Below, piece by piece: positions 1 through 5,647 of a stretch of DNA of 7,292 nt. Numbering within the stretch: position 1 is the first letter of the stretch; each line of letters opens with the position of its first letter. The translations under genes were made by a program, and so were the position numbers. The stretch comes from an uncultured Verrucomicrobiota bacterium (GTDB taxonomy: Bacteria; Verrucomicrobiota; Kiritimatiellia; RFP12; UBA1067), in assembly GCA_946631535.1 (NCBI GenBank), contig CAMPAF010000149.1, positions 1 through 7,292 on the forward strand, given 5' to 3'. The notes beneath the pieces were generated by a model. That model was not told the origin of the DNA, ran no database searches, and saw only the letters and a list, made by a program, of their open reading frames with translations.

Positions 1-82
1 TGTTCTGGTTGTTTCCAAAACTCAATACGCATGGGTGAATTACGCAGATGCGCCCCCGCCAACTTCCAGCCAATCACCAGCC

Positions 83-111
83 TTTACAATCGGCCCGATT
101 TTAGGCATACT
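83..111 (+). promoter_or_regulatory. Putative sigma70-type promoter for the left operon
   Basis: A TTTACA box (83-88, 5 of 6 to TTGACA) is followed after exactly 17 bp by CATACT (106-111, 4 of 6 to TATAAT). Counting from the -10 box puts the transcription start near 118, only about 3 nt before the ATG at 121. The leader would therefore be almost absent and there is no room for a normal Shine-Dalgarno site. The spacer holds a 19-bp dyad, listed separately. The upstream 1-82 bases show no supported gene or site. Box matches alone are weak evidence in a high-GC genome, but the spacing and AT-rich boxes in a GC-rich background support the call. Confidence 0.5.
85..103. promoter_or_regulatory. 19-bp dyad in promoter spacer, candidate operator
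   Basis: The core AATCGG-C-CCGATT (88-100) is a perfect inverted repeat with one central base. Extended to 85-103 it has 9-bp arms with one mismatch (position 87 against 101). It overlaps the end of the putative -35 box and fills most of the -35/-10 spacer, where a bound repressor would block RNA polymerase. A MerR-type activator also binds long spacers, but the spacer here is 17 bp and not the 19-20 bp typical of that family. The cognate regulator is not in the window. Confidence 0.45.
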
Positions 112-120
112 AGCGGGCAA

Positions 121-1884
121 ATGAAAAGCCTCATCAGCAAGACGATCCTCGCCGCCGCCGCCATCGCCATGGCAACGACCGCGGTTGCGGTCACAAAGTC
201 GAAGTACCTCGACGTCGTGGAGATGGCCGTTGGCGCCTATTCTCCCGGCCACATCGCCTCCTACCTTAAGGACATTCGCGAGAAGGGCATCCAGGAGCAC
301 GGGTTCCCGCGCCTCACGTCGAACCTCGGCCTGCTCATTGCCGCCGGCCGTCGGACCTCGCCCGAGGACAAGGCGACATTCAAGGCGATGATGGACGAGT
401 GCTGCGGGCAGATGGCGACCGCGAAGAAGCGCAACGGCGGGCGCGTGGGCAACGACTTCACGGTGAAGGAGGTTATACTCTGCCTCTACGAGGTGGAGCG
501 CGCGCGCATCTTCCCGAAGGAGACGACCGACGCCTGGCGCGCCGGCATCGCGCGCTGCGTGCCGAAGTCCACGTACACGTGCATCCCGAAGCCGGACGAC
601 CCGGTGGCGCACAACTGGGCGATCTTCGCCGGCGCCAGCGAGCAGCTGCGCTGCCACGCGGGGCTTGGCGGCGACCCGGCGTTCGTGGAGCGCCAGTTCG
701 CCGGACAGCTGCGCTTCTTCGACGCTAACGGCATGTACAAGGATCCGAACCAGCCGCTCGTGTATGACGGCGTGACGCGCCTCCAGTTCATGCTGGCGCT
801 GCGCTACGGCTACGACGGACCGTCGCGCGAATTCCTGGAGAGTCAGTTCCTGAAGTCCGCCGAGCCGACCCTCCTGATGCAGTCGACAACCGGCGAGCTG
901 CCTTTCGGCGGACGCAGCAACCAGTTCCTGCACAACGAGGGATTCGTCGCCGCCGTTTGCGAGTGGTACGCAGGATGGTTCAGGGATCGCGGCGACATGC
1001 GCATGGCGCAACGGTTCCGCGCGGCGGCGCGGCGCGCGGTGGAGAGCCTCGCCTACTGGGCGAAGGCCAAGCCGCTCCACCACGTGAAGAACCGCTTCCC
1101 GCGCGACTCCCGCTACGGGTGCGAGGGATACGGCTACTTCGACAAGTACATGGTCACGCTTGGCTCGTGGGCCTCGATGGCGTACTTGTTCGCCGACGAG
1201 TCCATCCCCGACGCCGACCTGCCGGAGGACTTCGAGGCGGCGACGTTCGTCACCACGCCCGACTTCCACATGGCCTTCTTGAAGGCGGGCGAATACTGCG
1301 CGCAGTTCGACGCGCCGGCCGACGGCCACTACGACGGCAGCGGTATCGGCCGCATCCAGCGCCGCGGCGCGCCGCCGCCGCTTGCGCTCTCGGTGCCGTT
1401 CGCCAAGAAACCGCAGTACGGGCTGGACCTGACGAACGCGACCACGCTTGCCGTCATGCCCGGCTGGCTGCACGACGGCAAGTGGAGGTATTCCTACGAG
1501 GGGCTGTATAGGAACCTGACGGCATTCGCCGCCCGCGGCAGGGCGAGGATGGACGTGGAAGTGGTGCGCGAGGCGTCGCCGCTGCTCCTCTCATGCGAGG
1601 TGTCGGACGACGGCGTCGAAATCGTTCTCGTCGGCGAAGGGGAGCTCGCGCTCGTTCTGCCGGTCTTCGAGTTCGACGGGGAGCGGAAGACGGATGTGCG
1701 CGCGGGAGAGAAGACGGTTGACGTGTCGCTGGACGGCTGGACATGCCGCTACGAGGCGAACGGTGCGATGGCCGACACCGGCCTCGTGTATGGCAACCGG
1801 AACGGTCACTACCGTCGCTACGAGGCGCGAGCCAACGGATGCCTGCGCGTGAAGGCGAAGATAATGCCGAAAACAGGAGAGTGA
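121..1884 (+). CDS. Secreted (alpha/alpha)-barrel-type enzyme-like protein, family uncertain
   Basis: This encodes 587 residues. The start at 121 is chosen because it opens a textbook Sec signal peptide: MKSLISK, then a hydrophobic Ala-rich stretch (about 8-22), then an AVA cleavage site after residue 23. An in-frame ATG at 31 would add 30 polar residues and hide the signal. Residues about 30-365 look all-helical with repeated aromatic segments, as in (alpha/alpha) toroid polysaccharide lyases and glycoside hydrolases. Conserved-looking motifs are HNWAIFAG (164-171), PFGGRSNQFLHNEG (261-274) and a GCEGYGYFDKYM segment (333-344). Residues about 375-587 are beta-rich and could be a C-terminal beta-sandwich. 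This architecture suggests action on an acidic or decorated polysaccharide, but I do not recognise the exact family and cannot name a substrate. At least eleven cysteines are present, which is many for an exported protein. It is the first gene of a three-gene block, ending 2 nt before the phosphoesterase start. Confidence 0.75.
   Translation: MKSLISKTILAAAAIAMATTAVAVTKSKYLDVVEMAVGAYSPGHIASYLKDIREKGIQEHGFPRLTSNLGLLIAAGRRTSPEDKATFKAMMDECCGQMATAKKRNGGRVGNDFTVKEVILCLYEVERARIFPKETTDAWRAGIARCVPKSTYTCIPKPDDPVAHNWAIFAGASEQLRCHAGLGGDPAFVERQFAGQLRFFDANGMYKDPNQPLVYDGVTRLQFMLALRYGYDGPSREFLESQFLKSAEPTLLMQSTTGELPFGGRSNQFLHNEGFVAAVCEWYAGWFRDRGDMRMAQRFRAAARRAVESLAYWAKAKPLHHVKNRFPRDSRYGCEGYGYFDKYMVTLGSWASMAYLFADESIPDADLPEDFEAATFVTTPDFHMAFLKAGEYCAQFDAPADGHYDGSGIGRIQRRGAPPPLALSVPFAKKPQYGLDLTNATTLAVMPGWLHDGKWRYSYEGLYRNLTAFAARGRARMDVEVVREASPLLLSCEVSDDGVEIVLVGEGELALVLPVFEFDGERKTDVRAGEKTVDVSLDGWTCRYEANGAMADTGLVYGNRNGHYRRYEARANGCLRVKAKIMPKTGE
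1875..1880 (+). promoter_or_regulatory. Shine-Dalgarno site for the phosphoesterase gene
   Basis: AGGAGA lies inside the last codons of the upstream gene, 6 nt before the ATG at 1887 and 9 nt before the ATG at 1890. Either ATG is served. It is the only strong ribosome binding site seen in the window. Confidence 0.7.
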
Positions 1885-1886
1885 CA

Positions 1887-3563
1887 ATGATGCATGACAT
1901 TGCAGGTCCGTTGGCGATCGGCCGACGGGGGTTTCTTGGCGGACTGGCGGCAGCGGCGGCGTGTCCGGCCATCGCGGACGACGGGAAGCCCATCTTCAAA
2001 GTGGGGCTCGTGACTGACACGCATGTGCGCAAGACGAGAAAGTCGTGCGAGCGCGTGGAACTTGCGTACAGGCTCTTCAAGAAGCACGGCGTGGAGATGA
2101 TCGTGAACTGTGGTGACATCGCCGACAAGTTCTACCCCGAAGGCTACGCGCACTACTGCGCCGTGAGGCGCGAGACCTATCCAGACCCAGCGACGGCGCC
2201 GCGCGAGCTGTACGTCTGGGCCAACCACGACCGGATGGCCTACCCCGAGGACGACTCCAAGAACCCGTTTCTCGCCTTCCCGAAGGTAAAGGAGCTGCTG
2301 GGCATCCCGAACGAGGCTTATGACGAGGTGTCGCTCAAGGGCTTCACGTTCCTCGTGTTCCCGCAGTGGCTGGACGCCAAGCGATACGAGTCGACGATCG
2401 CCAAGGCGTGCGCCGCGAACCCCGGCAAGCCGGTCTTCATCTTCGACCATGTGCCGCCGCTGGGCACCACCGCGAACTCGTACTCGTGGGGCAGCAGTGG
2501 CCGCCGCAGCATTCTCTCCAAGTACCCGCAGGTGATCAACATCACCGGACATGCGCACGGTTCCCTGCGCGACGAGCAGAACATCTGGCAGGGCGCATTC
2601 ACCAGCGTGAGCGTCGGGTGCCTCGCGCAGTGGGGTGGCGATCTTGTTGGACGGCAGGTTCCGACGCTCCAGAACTGGAGCTGCATCGTGATGGAGGTAT
2701 ACGCCTCGCGCGCGGTGTTCAGGAGGTTCGAGCTGCAGCAGGGCGTCGAGATCGGCGCGGATGCGCCGTGGACTGTGACGTGGCCCTACGATCCCTCTAA
2801 CGCGCCCTACGATCCGAAGCACCTGTGCGCGTCACGTCCGAAGCCGCAGTTTCCGGCGGGCGCAAAGCTGTCGTTCAAGGTCGACGACACGCCGTTCTCG
2901 TCGCTCGCCGTGACGTTCCCCGCGGCGACGAACACGGCGACGACGCACCACTACCGCCTGGAGATGGCACGTCGCGGCGCGGACGGCGCGTGGCGCACCT
3001 TCGCGCGCCGCGAGACACGCGGAGAATACCATCTGCCGGTCGATGCGCGCGGCGCGACGCTGACGGACGCCACCATTTCCGCCGGCTACTTCACGCCCGG
3101 CGAGACGTGCCGCTTCTCGGTGACGCCCGTCAACTTCTGGGGCGGCGAGGGGGAGACGATCAGCGCGGAATGGACGCCGCCCGAAGTGAAGCGAGTCACG
3201 CGCATCTGGGAGGGCGTGCCGGCCCCGGCGCGAGACGGCGAGAAGTTCAAGTTCAACGGCAACGCGGAGTTCTCGTTCCCCGTGGGCGTGTGGGAGAAGA
3301 TTCCGGTAGGCACGAAGCTGCGCCTGACCGCCGATCTTCTGCTGGAGCAGGGCGACTTGCGCGGCGTCAACTTCATGCTCCAGTCCCTGCCGGGCAAGAA
3401 GCGCCCGTTCGGCAGCGTCCTCACGCCTAAAGGCTTCTCCGACCTCCGCTACGTGGTGGAGTTCAAGCGGCAGGCCACCACCACGCCGTACAACTTCGTC
3501 ATGCGCCAGGGCGACCGTTCGAAGATGCTCTTTCGCCGCCTGACGCTCGACAGGATTGCGTGA
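1887..3563 (+). CDS. Tat-exported calcineurin-like metallophosphoesterase
   Basis: This encodes 558 residues from the ATG at 1887 (a second ATG follows at 1890). The frame is open upstream to 1743, but that overlaps the preceding gene and lacks a signal. The N-terminus carries a twin-arginine motif, GRRGFLGG (12-19), then an Ala-rich hydrophobic stretch, so folded export by Tat is expected. The catalytic domain (about 36-285) shows the full dinuclear metal set of the calcineurin-like family: DTH (D44, H46), GD (76-77), NHD (113-115), H188 and GHAH (221-224). Residue 112 is Ala where Gly is usual in GNHD, but the ligand Asn is kept. Residues about 320-432 look like a fibronectin-type or similar beta-sandwich, followed by a second beta-rich region to the end. 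Family members hydrolyse phosphomonoesters, phosphodiesters or nucleotides, and the substrate here is unknown. It sits 2 nt after the exported enzyme gene and abuts the permease gene, so co-transcription is likely. Confidence 0.88.
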   Translation: MMHDIAGPLAIGRRGFLGGLAAAAACPAIADDGKPIFKVGLVTDTHVRKTRKSCERVELAYRLFKKHGVEMIVNCGDIADKFYPEGYAHYCAVRRETYPDPATAPRELYVWANHDRMAYPEDDSKNPFLAFPKVKELLGIPNEAYDEVSLKGFTFLVFPQWLDAKRYESTIAKACAANPGKPVFIFDHVPPLGTTANSYSWGSSGRRSILSKYPQVINITGHAHGSLRDEQNIWQGAFTSVSVGCLAQWGGDLVGRQVPTLQNWSCIVMEVYASRAVFRRFELQQGVEIGADAPWTVTWPYDPSNAPYDPKHLCASRPKPQFPAGAKLSFKVDDTPFSSLAVTFPAATNTATTHHYRLEMARRGADGAWRTFARRETRGEYHLPVDARGATLTDATISAGYFTPGETCRFSVTPVNFWGGEGETISAEWTPPEVKRVTRIWEGVPAPARDGEKFKFNGNAEFSFPVGVWEKIPVGTKLRLTADLLLEQGDLRGVNFMLQSLPGKKRPFGSVLTPKGFSDLRYVVEFKRQATTTPYNFVMRQGDRSKMLFRRLTLDRIA

Positions 3564-3565
3564 CC

Positions 3566-4840
3566 ATGCAGGGACTGAGCTTCTATTGGCCATTCATCCG
3601 GCTGGGCGTGACGGACGTTTGGCGGCACAAGACGCGCTCGTTCCTGACGATGCTCGGCATGGTGTTCGGCGTAGGCTCGGTGATCGCGATGCTCGCGGTG
3701 GGCGAGGGCGCGAGCCACCAGGCGCTCGAGTCGATCAAGCGGCTCGGCAGCCAGAACATCATGGTGAACTCCGTGAAGCCGACGTCCGACGAGAGCACGT
3801 CCAGCTCGGCTACGCAGGGCGCGCGGCTTGCGGTGTACGGGCTGCTGAACGACGACGAGGCGCGCATCAACGAGACAGTGCCGGGCGTGGAGAAGACCGT
3901 GCCCGCGCGCATGGTGAGGCGCAACGCGCGCTTCAACGAGCGGCAGCTGGAGCTGCGCGTGGTGGAGACGATCCCGGACTGGTTCGAGGTGGTGCCGCGC
4001 CCGATCCTCGCGGGACGCGTGCTGAACGAGTCGGACATGGAGTCGCGCGCGAACGTGTGCGTGCTCACGGAGTTCGGCGTGCGCAAGCTGCTGGCGGCGG
4101 AGACGATGCTCGGCCAGCGGGTACGGCTCGGCGGCGGCGTGTTCGAGGTGGTGGGAATCGTTAAGAACGAGTCGGGCGGGACGGTGCGCGCCCCCGATTC
4201 CGACGCTGACGCCTACGTCCCGATGTCTACGGCCGCGCGCCTCTTCGGCGTGGCGAACATCCGCTACTCGGCTGGCGGGATGGAAGGGGAGCGCGTGGAA
4301 CTCTCCCAGATCATCGTGAAGATGAAGGACACGTCCGTGGTGGAGGCCGGCGCGAAGGCGATCGAGGCGATGCTGAAGCGTTTCCACAAGAAGCAGGACT
4401 TCAAGATAGACGTGCCGCTCTCCCTCCTCCGCGAGGCGGAGAAGACGAAGCGCACGTACAACATCGTCCTAGGCGCGATCGCGGGCATATCGCTCCTGGT
4501 GGGCGGCATCGGCATCATGAACATCATGCTCGCCTCCGTGACGGAGCGCACGAAGGAGATCGGCATACGGCGGGCGATCGGCGCGCGCAAGAGCCGCATC
4601 GTGGTGCAGTTCCTCATCAACACGTGCGTCCTCTCCATCGGCGGCGGGCTGGCGGGGCTTGTGGTGGGCGTGACGATTCCGCTCCTCATCACGTTCTTCA
4701 CGCAGATGCCTACCGTCATCCAGCCCTACTCGATGGTGCTCGCATTCGGCATATCGGTGGGGATCGGAATCGTGTTCGGCCTCTATCCTGCGCTTCGCGC
4801 AGCTTCGCTCGATCCGATTGAGGCGCTACGTCACGAGTGA
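3566..4840 (+). CDS. ABC transporter permease, MacB/FtsX family (no ATPase domain)
   Basis: This encodes 424 residues from the ATG at 3566. An alternative GTG at 3560 would give 426 residues and a 4-nt GTGA overlap with the upstream stop; a weak CAGGA (3551-3555) precedes both. The layout is that of MacB/LolC-type permeases: a first membrane helix (about 27-47), a large periplasmic MacB core domain (about 50-290), then three helices (about 298-322, 352-376, 389-410). The FtsX-type signature is clear, with GGIGIMNIMLASVTERTKEIG (313-333), RRAIGA (335-340) and a C-terminal LYPALRAASLDPIEALRHE (406-424). Such permeases drive mechanotransmission across the periplasm, working with an ABC ATPase and often a membrane fusion protein. 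E. coli MacB carries its ATPase on the same chain; this protein does not, and no ATPase gene lies nearby in the window. It is the last gene of the left block and its 3' end overlaps the convergent DedA gene by 10 bp. Confidence 0.92.
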   Translation: MQGLSFYWPFIRLGVTDVWRHKTRSFLTMLGMVFGVGSVIAMLAVGEGASHQALESIKRLGSQNIMVNSVKPTSDESTSSSATQGARLAVYGLLNDDEARINETVPGVEKTVPARMVRRNARFNERQLELRVVETIPDWFEVVPRPILAGRVLNESDMESRANVCVLTEFGVRKLLAAETMLGQRVRLGGGVFEVVGIVKNESGGTVRAPDSDADAYVPMSTAARLFGVANIRYSAGGMEGERVELSQIIVKMKDTSVVEAGAKAIEAMLKRFHKKQDFKIDVPLSLLREAEKTKRTYNIVLGAIAGISLLVGGIGIMNIMLASVTERTKEIGIRRAIGARKSRIVVQFLINTCVLSIGGGLAGLVVGVTIPLLITFFTQMPTVIQPYSMVLAFGISVGIGIVFGLYPALRAASLDPIEALRHE

Positions 4841-5517
4841 TCGGGGCTGCGGCGCATGACGAGCTTCGAGACGGCGATGTAGGCGCCGGCCAGCAACGTT
4901 GCGCCGAGAAGTATCCATACGAGGTTCGCGTCGAGCATCGCCTTGCCGCGGTGGACGAGCTCGAGGTAGGTTATGTCCCCTGCGGAGCGTCCGAGCGCGT
5001 AGCCGACGGCGGCGAGGATGGTCGTCCATATCCCTGCGCCGAGGCCCGTGAAGAGCGTGAACCTGGCGAGCGGCATCCGGGCGAGGCCGGCCGGAATGGA
5101 GATGAGCTGGCGGATGACGGGAACGAGGCGGCAGACGAACGTGGTGACGTTGCCGTAGCGGTTGAACACCTCGCAGGCGCGGTCGAGCGCCTCAGGCTTC
5201 ACGAAGAACCACTTGCCGTACTTGCGGAGGAACGGCTCGCCCAGCTTGGAAGAGAGGAAGTAGTTGAAGTACGCGCCGGCCAGGGATCCGGCGAGACCTA
5301 CGGCGCAGGCGAGCGCGAGGTCAGGAACGGGCGCATGGAGCGTCAGTTCTCCGCGCGCCGCGAGGAATCCCGCGGGAATCATGACGATCTCGCTCGGGAA
5401 CGGGATGAACGAGCTTTCGATCGCCATGAAGGCGAATATGAACGCGTAGCCCCAGAGCGGGGCGAGCGCGGCGAAGTAGTCAAGATGGCTTGCAAGCGTG
5501 TCGAGCATGGCGTCCAT
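4831..5517 (-). CDS. DedA family integral membrane protein
   Basis: This encodes 228 residues on the - strand, a typical DedA length. Family hallmarks are ESSFIPFPSE (34-43) in the first membrane segment, GLAGSLAGAYFNYFLSSKLG (74-93), and the VCRLVPVIRQLISIPAGLAR block (128-147) with the conserved arginines R130 and R136. Several hydrophobic helices are evident, including about 18-38, 63-90, 150-176 and 197-220. DedA proteins act in membrane homeostasis; bacterial members include undecaprenyl phosphate or phospholipid translocases and proton-motive-force-linked antiporters such as YqjA/YghB. The exact role cannot be assigned here. The start at 5517 overlaps a consensus -10 box, so the second in-frame ATG at 5508 (225 residues) may be the true start. 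No clear Shine-Dalgarno site precedes 5517. The gene converges on the permease gene, with stop codons 10 bp into each other. Confidence 0.92.
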   Translation of the reverse strand: MDAMLDTLASHLDYFAALAPLWGYAFIFAFMAIESSFIPFPSEIVMIPAGFLAARGELTLHAPVPDLALACAVGLAGSLAGAYFNYFLSSKLGEPFLRKYGKWFFVKPEALDRACEVFNRYGNVTTFVCRLVPVIRQLISIPAGLARMPLARFTLFTGLGAGIWTTILAAVGYALGRSAGDITYLELVHRGKAMLDANLVWILLGATLLAGAYIAVSKLVMRRSPDHS

Positions 5518-5524
5518 TATAGCA
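5516..5524 (-). promoter_or_regulatory. Extended -10 promoter element for the DedA gene
   Basis: Read on the - strand, this is TGCTATAAT, a perfect extended -10 (TGn plus TATAAT). No good -35 is seen 17 bp upstream, which is usual for extended -10 promoters. The predicted start of transcription is at about 5508-5510, downstream of the ATG at 5517 and at the ATG at 5508, so a transcript from here would be leaderless from 5508. Initiation elsewhere in the 130-bp spacer cannot be excluded. Confidence 0.5.
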
Positions 5525-5571
5525 CATTTCTGCGCACCATATCCGCCGCCATCCCCCTGTTGTGCCCGCTA

Positions 5572-5600
5572 TTGCAGTTTCCCGCAGGAAATAGTATACT
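5572..5600 (+). promoter_or_regulatory. Putative sigma70-type promoter for the GAF sensor gene
   Basis: TTGCAG (5572-5577, 4 of 6 to TTGACA) and TATACT (5595-5600, 5 of 6 to TATAAT) are separated by 17 bp. The predicted start is near 5607, giving a leader of about 41 nt before the ATG at 5648. The -10 lies within the self-complementary AGTATACT (5593-5600). The position in the divergent spacer and the AT-rich boxes in a GC-rich setting support the call. Confidence 0.55.
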
Positions 5601-5632
5601 GTCTACGGTTTAGCAGGCTATATGCCGTAGAC
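5601..5632. repeat. 8-bp perfect inverted repeat downstream of the GAF gene -10 box
   Basis: GTCTACGG (5601-5608) and CCGTAGAC (5625-5632) are exact reverse complements separated by 16 bp. The left arm starts right after the -10 box and ends at about the predicted transcription start, so most of it would not be in the RNA. This favours a protein-binding operator over an mRNA hairpin. If transcription starts a few bases earlier, a stem with a 16-nt loop becomes possible. There is no T-run, so it is not an intrinsic terminator. Confidence 0.6.
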
Positions 5633-5647
5633 GATTGCCTATGTCGT

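Noticed and set aside
31..120. Upstream in-frame ATG extending the first gene
   Set aside because: The added 30 residues are polar, would bury the signal peptide starting at 121, and the stretch overlaps the putative promoter.
40..1473. Long open frame on the - strand (477 codons) antisense to the exported enzyme gene
   Set aside because: The translation is Arg/His/Ala-rich and low in complexity, as expected for an antisense shadow in high-GC DNA. The + strand protein has a signal peptide and ordered domains.
1743..1886. Upstream extension of the phosphoesterase frame
   Set aside because: It overlaps the first gene, gives Arg-rich sequence without a signal, and the AGGAGA site points to 1887 or 1890.
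1818..2822. 334-codon - strand frame, with others at 2832-3593 and 3449-4387
   Set aside because: These are antisense shadows of the phosphoesterase and permease genes with Arg/His-rich composition and no recognisable domain.
4841..4910. Possible intrinsic terminator after the permease gene
   Set aside because: No GC-rich stem followed by a T-run was found on either strand; the region codes for the DedA C-terminus.
4837..5613. 258-codon + strand frame over the DedA gene
   Set aside because: It lies antisense to a gene with clear DedA motifs; its sequence is Glu/Arg/Gly-rich with no domain.
5601..5632. Inverted repeat as a terminator or riboswitch
   Set aside because: There is no T-tract, the loop is 16 nt, and most of the left arm precedes the predicted transcription start, so an operator fits better.
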